Shown: positions 1 to 9,020, counted from the stretch's first letter. The stretch is 64,000 bases of DNA from Io17-Chloro-G2 sp965226825 (GCA_965226825.1 CBDDED010000003.1:3100001-3164000); one strand, 5' to 3'. Numbers and translations are program-made. Notes: generated by a model from the sequence alone, not told the origin.

Positions 1-762
1 TTGCTGGGGGATGGAGCCACCCTGAGCGTTTCATCAGAATGCCCGCCCGCGTGGGTGGTAGAGGGAGTGGGCGAGCCGCCGCCCATTTACTCGGTGGAGG
101 TGAACCAGTGGGTGGTGGACGCCGCGCGGTTCATTTTGAGCAACGAGCCCTATGACCTGGCCTACGTAACCACCACAGATTACGCCATGCACACCTTCGC
201 GCCGGAGGAGTCGGAATCCCAACGCCACATGGAGTTGTTGGACCAGGCGGTAGGCAAGCTGGTTGAAACATTGCCGAGTCCCCAGGTCTTGATTACGGCG
301 GACCATGGCATGTCGGAAAAGAGCGCAATGGTCCACTTACCCGAGGTGCTGGCGGCCCATGGCATCGAGGCCCGCGCCGTTCCCATCATCAAGGACAGGT
401 ACACCGTTCATCATTCCAACCTTGGCGGATGTATCTACCTCTACCTCTCCAGGGACCAGGTTGAGCCGGCCCTGGCGGTTCTGGCAGAGACCGATGGCGT
501 GGATGAAGCCCTGGACCGGGAACAGGCAGCAGTTCGTTTTCACCTCATGCCGGACCGCATCGGAGACATTATGGTGATGGCCGGTCCCCGCGTGGTTTTT
601 GGAGACCACCAACAGGTGGACTTGCCCCCGCGCTTGAGGTCCCACGGCTCCCTCCATGAGGCAACCGTGCCGATAATCGGCTGGGGCGGCTCGTTCCACG
701 GGCATCAGTTTCGGGAGAACGTCGATTTAGGCCGCTACGTGTTTCAGCACGTGCTGGCCTAG
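1..762 (+). CDS. Phosphonoacetate hydrolase-like alkaline phosphatase superfamily enzyme (5' truncated)
   Basis: The reading frame is open from the first base, so the N-terminus lies outside the window; 253 residues remain. Alkaline phosphatase superfamily metal motifs are visible: TTDYAMHTFAPE near residue 58, TADHGM near residue 98 and RSHGSLHE near residue 215, the last giving the C-terminal metal-binding His. The spacing and the pattern of a TTDY segment followed by APE most resemble phosphonoacetate hydrolase (PhnA), which cleaves the C-P bond of phosphonoacetate to acetate and phosphate. The nucleophile Thr would be in the missing part, so substrate class cannot be settled; a nucleotide pyrophosphatase/phosphodiesterase is the alternative. 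It ends 61 bp before thrB. Confidence 0.72.
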   Translation: MLGDGATLSVSSECPPAWVVEGVGEPPPIYSVEVNQWVVDAARFILSNEPYDLAYVTTTDYAMHTFAPEESESQRHMELLDQAVGKLVETLPSPQVLITADHGMSEKSAMVHLPEVLAAHGIEARAVPIIKDRYTVHHSNLGGCIYLYLSRDQVEPALAVLAETDGVDEALDREQAAVRFHLMPDRIGDIMVMAGPRVVFGDHQQVDLPPRLRSHGSLHEATVPIIGWGGSFHGHQFRENVDLGRYVFQHVLA

Positions 763-823
763 AACAAATCACAGGCTATTCCTCACGTAGTAGACAAAGT
801 CCGCACCGCTTTCCACACCTGAG

Positions 824-1771
824 ATGACTGACAACCGGATTACAGTACTGGCCCCCGGCACCACGGCTAACCTGGGCCCCGGATTTGACTGCCTGGGCAT
901 GGCGTTGGACATTTGGAACCGCCTGGAAGTGGTCGTTGGAGACGCTGAATCGACCACGGGGCCGGCAGCTTCCGGGGACTCCGCTGCTGATGTTGTGGTC
1001 ATTGGGGAAGGAGCCGGGGAGCTCAGCTCCGGGCGGGATAACCTGGTTTACCAGGCCATGGAGTTTTTGTTCCACGAAGCCGGGGAAGACATGCCTCCGG
1101 TGCGGCTCAGATGCCAAAATGAAATTCCATTGAAACGGGGACTGGGCAGCAGCGCTGCCGCCATTGCCGGTGGGTTGGCGGCGGCCAATGCGTTGGCCTC
1201 AACCCGCTTCTCCAGTAATGAACTCCTGGAAATGGCCGTAACCATAGAAGGGCACCCCGACAACGTTGCGGCGGCAGTGATGGGCGGGCTCCAATTGGTG
1301 GTGGCGGACGGCAACCGGATTCTAACGGCACAGATCAACGTCCCGCCGGAGATTCACGCGGTTTTGTTCGTTCCTTCTATGAGAATCTCTACCTCCGATG
1401 CCCGGGAGGTCCTGCCTGAAACGGTGCCGCGGGCGGATGCGGTTTTCAACATGAGCCGGGCCGCCCTGTTGGTGGCCGGAATGACCGGCAATCATCCCGA
1501 GTATCTTGCGGAAGCCACCCGGGACAGTCTGCATCAGCCCTATCGCCAGCCGCTTTTTCCGGCAATGAAGCTGCTTTTCCAGGCGGCCCTGGATGCGGGG
1601 GCCCTGGGCGCGTTTCTGTCCGGCAGCGGCTCGACAGTGCTGGCGCTCACCCAGGGCCGGGAGATGACGGTGGCCTATGAGATGGCCGAGGCAGCCAAGC
1701 AGATGGGTGTGGAGGGCCAGGTCAGGGTGACCCTGCCGACTTTTCAGGGCGCCCATGTAATCAACGGCTAG
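824..1771 (+). CDS. thrB: Homoserine kinase (ThrB)
   Basis: Cytosolic GHMP kinase that phosphorylates homoserine with ATP, the penultimate step of threonine synthesis. The 315-residue length is usual for the family. N-terminal APGTTANLGPGFDCLG (residues 10-25) is the substrate-side motif, the ATP-binding loop PLKRGLGSSAAA lies at 102-113, and the C-terminal GHMP motif GAFLSGSGST is near 265. It is followed after 41 bp by aspartokinase on the same strand, so two steps of the aspartate-to-threonine pathway are adjacent. A homoserine dehydrogenase and threonine synthase are not in the window. Confidence 0.95.
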   Translation: MTDNRITVLAPGTTANLGPGFDCLGMALDIWNRLEVVVGDAESTTGPAASGDSAADVVVIGEGAGELSSGRDNLVYQAMEFLFHEAGEDMPPVRLRCQNEIPLKRGLGSSAAAIAGGLAAANALASTRFSSNELLEMAVTIEGHPDNVAAAVMGGLQLVVADGNRILTAQINVPPEIHAVLFVPSMRISTSDAREVLPETVPRADAVFNMSRAALLVAGMTGNHPEYLAEATRDSLHQPYRQPLFPAMKLLFQAALDAGALGAFLSGSGSTVLALTQGREMTVAYEMAEAAKQMGVEGQVRVTLPTFQGAHVING

Positions 1772-1812
1772 AGCAAGGACCGGGACGTAATACCCGATAT
1801 GGAATCCAATTG

Positions 1813-3075
1813 ATGGCGCTGGTTGTTCAAAAATACGGAGGATCGTCGGTTGCCGACGCCGAAAAGATACTGGGCGTCGCGCAGCGCATCGCGCGGGCCA
1901 AAGAGTCAGGCCAGGACATAGTGGCAGTGGTTTCGGCCATGGGTGACTCCACCGACGACCTGCTTCGATTGGCCCAAACCGTCTCCACCGCTCCCGACCC
2001 CAGAGAACTTGACCTCCTCCTTTCCACCGGTGAGTTGGTCTCTTGTACGCTGCTGACTATGGCGTTGCGGGGCATGGGACTCCCGGCGGTCAGTCTCAGC
2101 GGCTTTCAGGCCGGCATACACACCGATACGATGTACGGCCGGGCAAGAATCCACCGCATCGATCCAAGCCGTATAGAACATGAACTGAATAAAGGGCGTC
2201 TGCCGGTCGTGGCAGGCTTCCAGGGCATAACAGAGGACCAGGACGTCACCACGCTGGGCCGGGGTGGGTCCGACACCACCGCGGTGGCTTTGGCGGCGGC
2301 CCTGGAGGCGCACCGGTGCGAAATATACACCGACGTGGATGGCATCTTTTCCGCCGACCCGAGGGTGGCGCCACTGGCCCGGAAGCTGGATGAGATCAGC
2401 TATGAAGAAATGCTGGAAATGGCTTCCTACGGGGCCAAGATGCACCGCCGGTCAATCGAGTTGGGCGCGGCCTACAAGGTGCCCATCTACGTGGCCTCAA
2501 CTTTCGGGAACGCCACGGGAACACTCATTCACGACAAACCCGAATCAACGCCGGTGAACGATATGTCTCACAATTTGTCTATGGAAGATCGGATCAGGGC
2601 CACCGGTATCGTCGGCACCGGCAACGTGGCCAAAATCACCGTGCGGGCGTTGCCGGACCGTCCCGGTGTGGCCGCCGCTCTGTTCGAACCTCTGGCCCGG
2701 GTGGGTATCAGCGTGGATACCATTGTCCAGAACACCAGCCTGGAACGGACCACCGATATCAGCTTCACGGTCTCGCGCACCGATTTGCCGGCTGCCTTGC
2801 AGGAGGTCGAGCAGGTCTTGCCTCAGCTCGGAGCCGAGACGGTCATCAGCGACTCCAACCTTGGGTCGGTGAGCGTCATTGGTTCCGGTATGCAGAACAA
2901 CCCCGGGTTTGCGGCCAGGATGTTCCGCATTCTGGCTGACGGAAACGTCAATATCGACATGATCACTACGTCGGAGATCAGGATCTCCTGCATAATCAAC
3001 GAAAGCCAGGTGGGTGAGGCGGTCCGTTTGCTCCACACGGGGTTTGAATTGGACGGGGACCCGGAAACAGCTTGA
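1813..3075 (+). CDS. lysC: Aspartate kinase (LysC), feedback-regulated type
   Basis: Phosphorylates aspartate at the head of lysine, threonine and methionine synthesis. The kinase domain begins VVQKYGGSSVAD and carries TLGRGGSDTTAVALAA near residue 150 and YTDVDGIFSADPR near 175. Two ACT domains follow (about 260-335 and 345-415; VGTGNVAKITVRALPDRPGV opens the first), the usual site of allosteric control by lysine or threonine. ATG at 1813 gives 420 residues; a TTG directly in front at 1810 is less likely. It sits 41 bp after thrB. Confidence 0.95.
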   Translation: MALVVQKYGGSSVADAEKILGVAQRIARAKESGQDIVAVVSAMGDSTDDLLRLAQTVSTAPDPRELDLLLSTGELVSCTLLTMALRGMGLPAVSLSGFQAGIHTDTMYGRARIHRIDPSRIEHELNKGRLPVVAGFQGITEDQDVTTLGRGGSDTTAVALAAALEAHRCEIYTDVDGIFSADPRVAPLARKLDEISYEEMLEMASYGAKMHRRSIELGAAYKVPIYVASTFGNATGTLIHDKPESTPVNDMSHNLSMEDRIRATGIVGTGNVAKITVRALPDRPGVAAALFEPLARVGISVDTIVQNTSLERTTDISFTVSRTDLPAALQEVEQVLPQLGAETVISDSNLGSVSVIGSGMQNNPGFAARMFRILADGNVNIDMITTSEIRISCIINESQVGEAVRLLHTGFELDGDPETA

Positions 3076-3104
3076 GCCGCCCATTCTTGTAAGAGGAAAA
3101 TATC

Positions 3105-3842
3105 TTGGCTCGGCCCTTCCTTTCAGTGGTGATACCGACCTACAACGAAGAAAGCCGCATACAGCGGACTCTGGACCGGATCACCCAGTATTTGGCGACC
3201 CGGGAGTACCAGTGGGAAGTGGTCGTGAGCGACGACGGTTCCACCGATGGGACATCCCGGTTAGTGGAAGAAGCTGTGGCGGTCAATCCCAACGTCAAGA
3301 TGTTGTATCTGGCACATCGGGGCAAGGGTTGGGCGGTCAAAAATGGTATTCTGGCTGCTTCCGGCGAGTACCGACTGTTTTGCGACGCAGATCTTGCGGT
3401 GCCGATAGAGCAGGTGGAGCGCCTCCTTCCCCCAAGGCTGCAGGGCGTGGACGTAGCGGTGGGCTCCAGGGAACAACCAGAGTCCTTCCGCATCGGTGAA
3501 CCGGGGACGCGCCGTTTGATGGGCCGGTTATTCAACTGGCTGGTCCGAGCGGTTGCCCTGCCCGGCCTAAGCGACACCCAGTGCGGCTTCAAGTGCTTCA
3601 GGGCAGAGATAGTTCCCCTGCTGTTCCAGAGGCAGCATCTGGACGGGTTTACGTTCGATACCGAGTTGCTGTTCCTGGCCAGGAAGATGGGTCTCACGAT
3701 CCAAGAAATAGGCGTCGAGTGGTACTACGGGGACGGCAGCAAAGTCCGCCCGATCAAGGATTCCCTGGCCATGACGCGGGACTTGTTCAAGATTCGGCGG
3801 TTACATTTCAGAGGATCTTATTCCCGGGAACACCGGCAATAG
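3105..3842 (+). CDS. Family 2 glycosyltransferase, dolichyl-phosphate glucosyltransferase-like
   Basis: A 245-residue GT-A fold glycosyltransferase. VVIPTYNEE at the N-terminus and SDDGSTDGT near residue 44 bind the nucleotide sugar, and FCDADLAVP near 94 holds the metal-binding DxD-like site. The C-terminal half (SDTQCGFKCF, GFTFDTELL, VEWYYGDGSKVR) matches bacterial relatives of ALG5, which load glucose or mannose onto a polyprenyl phosphate carrier. No C-terminal membrane helices are visible, so it probably acts at the inner face of the membrane as a peripheral protein. Translation appears to begin at TTG 3105, downstream of GAGGAAAAT. Confidence 0.85.
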   Translation: MARPFLSVVIPTYNEESRIQRTLDRITQYLATREYQWEVVVSDDGSTDGTSRLVEEAVAVNPNVKMLYLAHRGKGWAVKNGILAASGEYRLFCDADLAVPIEQVERLLPPRLQGVDVAVGSREQPESFRIGEPGTRRLMGRLFNWLVRAVALPGLSDTQCGFKCFRAEIVPLLFQRQHLDGFTFDTELLFLARKMGLTIQEIGVEWYYGDGSKVRPIKDSLAMTRDLFKIRRLHFRGSYSREHRQ

Positions 3843-4237
3843 CCGGGAGTGGGAATTATTCCCCCGGAAATGACTCGAAAATGCCAGCAAAACGTATTGA
3901 CCGCCCGTTTGCTTTTGATGTAATTACTATTGGTCAATTTAGCAATCATGTTGCACTGGTGAACAGATTGCGGTTTAGCTCAACAAAAGTTGAGGAAGTT
4001 CCCGGTCGGTTCCAGTGCCGAACAGCAGCAATAACCAATGTAAGCCAACGTTTGATTGGCAAAAGGCGATCCCTTTAGGGCTGGAGGGAGGAGGAAGTGT
4101 TGGGGCCCGAGCGCCACTGCGCCGCGGAATCGAACTTTCCGCAGACCCGCCTGTCGATGCGGCAGTGGTCAGTGTTCGTCCTTTCATCATCTTGTATAAA
4201 GCGACGCCGTAGATAGGCGCGCATTTGGAGTTTTCAA
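3843..4237 (+). other. 395-bp non-coding stretch with a possible structured leader
   Basis: No convincing gene is visible. The part from about 4100 to 4180 contains an imperfect inverted pair, CCACTGCGCCGC facing GCGGCAGTGG, around a GC-rich core. A TATAAA box at 4195-4200 lies about 38 bp before the following start codon. It looks like the promoter and leader of the TPR gene. Confidence 0.35.
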
Positions 4238-5077
4238 ATGATGGATAGTCAAGTGAACGATAACCAGACCCTTGTCGGGGACAAGCCCGGAGACAGGAAA
4301 AAGGAAATGTCGGCAAACTCTTCCAGGCTGGAGCGCAATCTCTCCCGTGAAGCCGTTGCTCTAGCGCTGCGGGGGGAATGGGAACGAGCCACCGAGGTAA
4401 ACCGCGCTATCCTCGAGTTGTTTGAGGATGACGTGCCGGCTATGAACCGGCTGGGCAAGGCCTTGATGGAACTGGGCGATTACGCCGAGGCGAAGGAGGT
4501 CTTCGACCGGGTTGTGCGCATCGCTCCCTACAACAACATAGCCAGGAAAAACTCCGTCCGCTTGGACCGTTTGGTCGCGACCCCGGTTGCTGCCAAACAG
4601 GTGCGCAAAGGCGGCGCCGCCCCCCAGCTTTTCCTGGAGGAAAGCGGCAAATCCGGCACCACGCTACTGCGGAAACCGGCCCAGGGCCAGGTTACGGAGC
4701 GGATCGCCCCAAGCGACCCTGCCGACCTGGTGGTAGAGCAGGATTCCATCAAGGTCTACACTCGCCAGAGCGAGTACTTGGGGCAGATTGAGCCTAAGCT
4801 GGCGCGCCGGCTCATCAGGCTGATGTGCGGGGGCAATGCCTACGACGCCGCAATTCTGGGGAGCAACGACCAGGGCATCTCGATCATCATCCGGGAAACC
4901 CACCGCGCCCGCTCCCTCAACGACGTATCCTCCTTCCCCACCAGAATCAAGGAGGGGCGCCGCGTCTACCTGGACGACACCCTTGCCAGGTGCAACGGCG
5001 ACGACAACTTCGAAGACGAGGACAGCCCGGCTATTGATGAGGAAGCCATGTCCACCGATTGGAACGACGGGGAGTAA
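4238..5077 (+). CDS. TPR-repeat protein with a conserved C-terminal domain
   Basis: A 279-residue protein without signal peptide or membrane segment. Residues about 30-105 form two TPR helical pairs (LALRGEWERATEVNRAILE; LGKALMELGDYAEAKEVFDR), a protein-interaction scaffold. A charged linker leads to a second domain (about 155-250) with SEYLGQIEPKLARRLIRLM and IIIRETHRARSL. The order of a short strand, a glycine turn and an amphipathic helix recalls the end of HIRAN domains, but this is tentative. The C-terminus is strongly acidic. A GGAG 8-9 nt before the first ATG supports the start, and a strong terminator follows. Function unknown. Confidence 0.75.
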   Translation: MMDSQVNDNQTLVGDKPGDRKKEMSANSSRLERNLSREAVALALRGEWERATEVNRAILELFEDDVPAMNRLGKALMELGDYAEAKEVFDRVVRIAPYNNIARKNSVRLDRLVATPVAAKQVRKGGAAPQLFLEESGKSGTTLLRKPAQGQVTERIAPSDPADLVVEQDSIKVYTRQSEYLGQIEPKLARRLIRLMCGGNAYDAAILGSNDQGISIIIRETHRARSLNDVSSFPTRIKEGRRVYLDDTLARCNGDDNFEDEDSPAIDEEAMSTDWNDGE

Positions 5078-5114
5078 CCACCGGCCTTAGCGCCCCAGCC
5101 CGCCGCCTAAAATC

Positions 5115-5154
5115 ATAGCCCGTGAGTCCCGCATCCGAGGGACTCACGGGCTAT
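5115..5154 (+). terminator. Intrinsic terminator-like hairpin after the TPR gene
   Basis: A perfect 16-bp stem (5115-5130 paired with 5139-5154; arms begin ATAGCCCGTG) with an 8-nt loop, followed by TTATAC. It lies 38 bp after the TPR gene stop and ends the thrB-to-TPR plus-strand block. Confidence 0.85.
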
Positions 5155-5250
5155 TTATACGCGTCACACGGCCCAAGAGCCGGGATCCCGAGAGTACCTG
5201 GAGCGGCTGGCTTTGGCAGGGCAATCACATTTAAAACGCCGATACTCGGG

Positions 5251-5451
5251 CAACCCCCACCCCCGTCTTTCTCGCCGCAGCGGGAATCCAGAGCCCTTTC
5301 CCACGCGCAAATACGTGGTGCAACGTAGGAGTGGTCCACACCGGACCGGTCTACTTGGCTGAGAGGCGAGGCTTCCTGCGTATCCCGACCAAGTCTATTG
5401 AGATAAAGGGCTCTGGATTCCCGCTGCGGCGAGAAAGACGGGAGTGGGTTG
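5251..5451. repeat. Palindromic dispersed element, copy 1
   Basis: Two nearly identical inverted arms of about 47 bp (5251-5299 and 5405-5451) flank a 105-bp core without coding capacity. The arm contains TCTCGCCGCAGCGGGAATCC followed by AGAGCCCTTT. The same arm pair recurs at 20.4, 30.2, 44.7, 55.9 and 63.0 kb, so this is a non-autonomous, MITE- or REP-like family. It fills most of the 5078-5626 gap. Confidence 0.85.
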
Positions 5452-5626
5452 TGCTCTCATTCTGACGTCTCCCGGCCGGGGGCAAGAGGACATTCCGGAC
5501 GCACTAGCCGCAGTTCGTAATGCGATTGCCGCGTGATGGCTATGCAGGCTGGGCTTGGCTCCCCGCGTTTTCCCCGTCGATTCCGGTATGGAATCGCCGC
5601 GTGATGGCGAATCAGGACCGGTTTTG

Positions 5627-5998
5627 TTAGATGGCTCGGGCCAGGAGAATGCCCGCGTAGGCTAAGGCCAATCCCAGGATTACGTTGGCCGCGAGGCTGC
5701 CAATCGCGGCGATGGGCGAATTGGTTTCCAGCAGTTGGACGGTTTGGTAGCTGAGGGTGGAAAAGGTGGTGAATCCGCCCAAGAGCCCGACGGTTAGGAA
5801 GATGCGGACCTCGGTGGAGACTGGGAAGCGGACCAGAAGCAAGGTTATCAGGAATCCCAAGATAAAGGACCCGGCCAGGTTTACCGCCAGGGTCCCCATC
5901 ACTGTTTCCGGCCCGGCATAGTTGGCCGCAATCCGTTGCGCTCCGTATCGGAGGACTGAACCCAGTCCTCCGCCAACGGCCACCATCAACCAAGCCAC
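5627..5998 (-). CDS. crcB: Fluoride exporter CrcB/Fluc
   Basis: A 123-residue membrane protein with four hydrophobic segments, the size of a single-domain Fluc channel that works as an antiparallel dimer to expel fluoride. Family motifs are GGGLGSVLRYGA (residues 9-20), NLAGSFILGF near 44 and GLLGGFTTFSTLSYQ near 70; the last contains the central Na+ and Phe-box region. GTG at 5998 is chosen because GGAGG stands 8 nt upstream. Only one crcB copy is seen, so it would form a homodimer. No fluoride riboswitch could be recognised upstream. Confidence 0.93.
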   Translation of the reverse strand: MAWLMVAVGGGLGSVLRYGAQRIAANYAGPETVMGTLAVNLAGSFILGFLITLLLVRFPVSTEVRIFLTVGLLGGFTTFSTLSYQTVQLLETNSPIAAIGSLAANVILGLALAYAGILLARAI

Positions 5999-6050
5999 AG
6001 TCCAGCCTCCCGAACCGAGGAGCGTGGCCCATTAACCAAAGCGCGGCCGA

Positions 6051-6974
6051 TTAACCATAGGATGTTGCCCGGGCAGCCCCGTGGACCGGAACACCCGGTG
6101 TCTTCATTCGCATGGTATATACCGAGTTGCGGGCGGTGAAAAGCATGGTGCGGTTATCCGGGCCTCCCCATGCGCAGTTGGCCGGAATTTCCGGCAGCAC
6201 TATGGTCCCCAGATGGGCGCCCGAGGAATCAAATACCCAGCAGCCGCCGGCCCCGGTGGAGAAGACCCGGCCCTCGGCGTCAACTTTCATGCCATCGGGA
6301 ACGCCGTCCCCGGAGGATGGCAGTTCAGCGAAGACCCGGTTGTTGGTGAGCGATCCGTCCGAGGCAACGTCGAAGGCGCGGATTATCTGGTGTGGGCAAA
6401 CTTCCCCTCGAGCCTTCTCCTCAGCGCATCCATCATCCCTCCGGGTAATGGTTACGTACAGGATGCTCTCGTCGGGTGAGAACCCCAGGCCATTAGGGTA
6501 TTCGGTCTCCCTGGTTGCCGTGGTGACCGAACCGTCGGGAGAAACTCTATGGACGCCGAAAAAGTCCAACTCCCGCTCTTCGGCCGGCAGGCGTCCGCCG
6601 GGATCCGTGAAGTAGAGGCTGCCATTGCTGTGGCAAACGATGTCGTTGGGCCGGTTGATGCGTTTGCCATCCACCCGGCTGGCGATGGGGGTTATCCCGC
6701 CGCCGGGCTCCATCCGTGCAATCTGCCGGTTGTCCCCTTCGCACATCACCAAGCGGCCCTGGGCATCGAAAGTCAGGCCGTTGGAGCCGCCGCTGTTGTC
6801 GCGAAAGACTTCGGCCTCGCCGCCGGGAGTCAGGCGGTGAATGATGGCGGTGCGCACGTCCACAAACAACCAGTAGCCCTCGGGGTGCCAAAGAGGGCCC
6901 TCGGTGAACACGAACCCGGTGGCCAACTGCTCGTTGGCGTTGGATTCAACAATTTGGTCCAAGCTGTCGGGCAT
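6051..6974 (-). CDS. SMP-30/gluconolactonase/LRE family beta-propeller hydrolase
   Basis: A 307-residue six-bladed propeller protein of the family that hydrolyses sugar lactones or organophosphates with a central divalent metal. Visible ligands are in EGPLWHPEG (Glu near 25), INRPNDIVCH (Asn near 110), YFTDPGG and the later EYPNGLGFSPDES (Asn near 163); the Asp ligand lies in PDGMKVDAEGRV. No signal peptide. The start has AGGAGAG about 9 nt upstream. The lactone substrate cannot be predicted. Confidence 0.88.
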   Translation of the reverse strand: MPDSLDQIVESNANEQLATGFVFTEGPLWHPEGYWLFVDVRTAIIHRLTPGGEAEVFRDNSGGSNGLTFDAQGRLVMCEGDNRQIARMEPGGGITPIASRVDGKRINRPNDIVCHSNGSLYFTDPGGRLPAEERELDFFGVHRVSPDGSVTTATRETEYPNGLGFSPDESILYVTITRRDDGCAEEKARGEVCPHQIIRAFDVASDGSLTNNRVFAELPSSGDGVPDGMKVDAEGRVFSTGAGGCWVFDSSGAHLGTIVLPEIPANCAWGGPDNRTMLFTARNSVYTMRMKTPGVPVHGAARATSYG

Positions 6975-7100
6975 ATCTCTCTCCTGCTGGTAAACCGGTT
7001 AACTGTCCCGGTCAACTTAGCGGCAACCGGGACTCGGAGTACTCGATGGGTACTCAATAGGTGGACAGGAGACCGTCGCCTCTACGGTGACGGTCCAGGC

Positions 7101-8018
7101 TTATTCGGACATGTGGGCCAGGTACTGGGCGACGTAGTCCATCCCGGCAATATCGGAAAACGCCCCCATCAACCTTTGCGTGATAGGGCCGGGGATCTCG
7201 CCGTCAGCCACCTGAGCTCCGTTTATCGAAGACACCGGGCAGATGCAAAGGCTGGTGGAGGTCAAAAACGCCTCGTCGGCCGTGTAGGCGTCGAACAGGT
7301 CGATGTCTTGCTCGGCAGTCGGAATGTCCAGCCCCGAAGCCAACCCCAAAACCGTGTTCCTGGTAATTCCCTCCAGGACGAATTGGCCCCTGGGGGTGCT
7401 CAACTGCCCGTCCTTGACCAGGAATATATTGGACCCCCGGCCTTCGGTGAGATTGCCGTTTTCGTCCAACAACACCGCCCAAGAGCCCGGCTCAACGCCC
7501 TGGGCTTCCAGGTCTCCCAACACCAGGTTCAAGTAATTATGGGTCTTGGCCCTGGGGCTCATAAACCTGGGTGGAGTCCGGGGCACCGAAGGAGTTCTGA
7601 CCTTGGCGCCGTCGCGGTAGAGGGGAGCGCGGCTGGCGAACGGTATGGCGTGGCTTTCGATCAACACCGTGGCATGGTTGGCCTCTCCGGGCTGGGTAGA
7701 CTCCACACCGCGGCTGATACGCTGCATCACCCACATATCCTGGTTGGGAGGCAGCAACGGGTAGTTGTGGGCGACCACCTCCAGGGACCAATGCTCCATA
7801 GCCTCCGGGTCCAAGCCCGGGTCGATTCTCAAATAACGGAGCGAATCGTACAACCGGTGGATGTGCTCCCGAAGCTTGAACGGAGCGCCGTTGAAGGTGC
7901 GGGTGGCGTCGAAAACCGCGTCGCCGTAAAGATAACCCCGGTCCCGGATAGAAATCCCCACCTCGCTTTCCAGTTTGAGGCTGCCATTAAAAAATACTAC
8001 AGGGTTCTCAGTGGCCAT
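7101..8018 (-). CDS. Class IV PLP-dependent aminotransferase, branched-chain type
   Basis: A 305-residue fold-type IV enzyme. The N-terminal ISIRDRGYLYGDAVFDATR is the family's first block, the Schiff-base lysine is K158 in AKTHNYLNLV, and LDENGNLTEGRGSNIFLV plus LEGITRNTVL bind the PLP phosphate. Closest in pattern to branched-chain aminotransferase (IlvE), but D-amino acid aminotransferase and 4-amino-4-deoxychorismate lyase share these motifs, so no symbol is given. It lies between an SMP-30-like and an AhpD-like gene on the same strand. Confidence 0.87.
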   Translation of the reverse strand: MATENPVVFFNGSLKLESEVGISIRDRGYLYGDAVFDATRTFNGAPFKLREHIHRLYDSLRYLRIDPGLDPEAMEHWSLEVVAHNYPLLPPNQDMWVMQRISRGVESTQPGEANHATVLIESHAIPFASRAPLYRDGAKVRTPSVPRTPPRFMSPRAKTHNYLNLVLGDLEAQGVEPGSWAVLLDENGNLTEGRGSNIFLVKDGQLSTPRGQFVLEGITRNTVLGLASGLDIPTAEQDIDLFDAYTADEAFLTSTSLCICPVSSINGAQVADGEIPGPITQRLMGAFSDIAGMDYVAQYLAHMSE

Positions 8019-8050
8019 AGATGCACCTCGTTTGGGCTTGGGAAGATAGA

Positions 8051-8356
8051 TTAGTCCCGGAAGGCGTTGGCGCCGGTTACCAAGCCGGGCATGCCGCCCA
8101 TAATAAATGCCACACCCACGGTCTCGGCGATTTCTTCTTCGCTCGCGCCGGCGGCTCTAGCCCGCTGGGCTATGCCGGCAACGCCGTCCGGATGGGCGAG
8201 AATCGCGTCGCATAGCATGGTCATGAGGATTTTGACTTTCAGAGGCAAGGCGCCTTCAGTCAAAACCGATTCCCGCACTTTGGAAATGTCGCCGAACAGC
8301 GCCGGCGCGTTTTTCTCAAGGGCGGCTTGCCAGGGGGGTACCTGGGCTTGCGTCAT
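8051..8356 (-). CDS. Carboxymuconolactone decarboxylase / AhpD-like protein
   Basis: A 101-residue all-helical protein. VKILMTMLCDAILAHPDGV is the family's core helix and GASEEEIAETVGVAFIMGG the second. The AhpD peroxidase-type CxxC is absent: only one Cys is present, followed by a His in the position of the second, so a peroxidase-coupled redox role is doubtful. ATG 8356 is preferred over longer frames because GAGGAGG lies 8 nt upstream. It is 32 bp upstream of the aminotransferase and probably co-transcribed. Confidence 0.85.
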   Translation of the reverse strand: MTQAQVPPWQAALEKNAPALFGDISKVRESVLTEGALPLKVKILMTMLCDAILAHPDGVAGIAQRARAAGASEEEIAETVGVAFIMGGMPGLVTGANAFRD

Positions 8357-8832
8357 GTTCTCGCCTCCTCTCAAATGGAAAGGGATCTGGGTATCAGCGG
8401 CAAAGAGCCGCAGGCTGGAATGATACCAAGGAGGAGGGACGAGGGCAATTAACGGCCAAAGGATGAGGACAGCGTGCCAAGCGCCCAATTGGACACTTGC
8501 CAGGGCGCGGCCCGAGAGGAATCCGCGAGGAAACGTGTACCGAACCAGAGAAATATGGTTTAGCCGGTCACGGTGGCTGCAATAGACCCAGAACCGGAGT
8601 GAAGACGCTGCCGGAACTGGATCCGACAGTCACAAGCACCTTACAGGCCCTGATCGCCTGCTTACTCTGGCGTAACTAAGCGGGTCGTGTTGCCGTCGGT
8701 AACCCGACGGACACTCGGATGGAATCACCACCCGACCCACTTAGAGTATGGCCCACTGCCTGGATCCCCAGTTGCGCCTGGGCCGGTACCTGACAGCAGG
8801 AATAGCCGAGGATTAATTCGAGGGGATTCCCG
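8357..8832. other. 476-bp intergenic region with one short hairpin
   Basis: No gene was found on either strand. The only structure noticed is a perfect 7-bp hairpin at 8693-8710 (CCGTCGG, loop TAAC, CCGACGG) without a T run. Confidence 0.4.
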
Positions 8833-8976
8833 CTATACGGCAGCGCCGATGCGGAAAACCTTGGTCCCGCAGGCGGGACAGATCCCGGACGTGGCGGGCT
8901 TGCCGTTTTTCATCGTGATGGCCTGAGGATCCTTGATTTCCATCTTGGACCTGCATTTGACACAATATGCTTCCAT
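8833..8976 (-). CDS. DUF5679-type zinc-ribbon mini-protein (47 aa)
   Basis: A very short gene. The product begins MEAYCVKCRSKMEI and continues through TMKNGKPATSG to ICPACGTKVFRIG. The two CxxC pairs (residues 5/8 and 33/36) form a zinc ribbon, and the KNGKPAT spacer is characteristic of DUF5679, a family of unknown function in Chloroflexota, Actinomycetota and archaea. AGGAG lies 9-10 nt before ATG, and a consensus promoter is present upstream at 9021-9049. It stands alone between the AhpD-like gene and the divergent cobalamin cluster. Confidence 0.88.
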   Translation of the reverse strand: MEAYCVKCRSKMEIKDPQAITMKNGKPATSGICPACGTKVFRIGAAV

Positions 8977-9020
8977 GAGAGAACTCCTTACCCATAGAGT
9001 GTTGGCCTAAGAGTAGCTAC

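Noticed and set aside
4095..4175. tRNA-like T arm on the minus strand near 4130 (AGTTCGATT)
   Set aside because: Flanking bases do not form the required T stem, and no acceptor stem or anticodon arm can be drawn.
5999..6050. Fluoride riboswitch upstream of crcB
   Set aside because: The 52-bp gap to the next gene is too short and lacks the conserved elements.
6549..8054. 501-codon plus-strand frame over the lactonase and aminotransferase genes
   Set aside because: Antisense shadow of two recognisable minus-strand genes.
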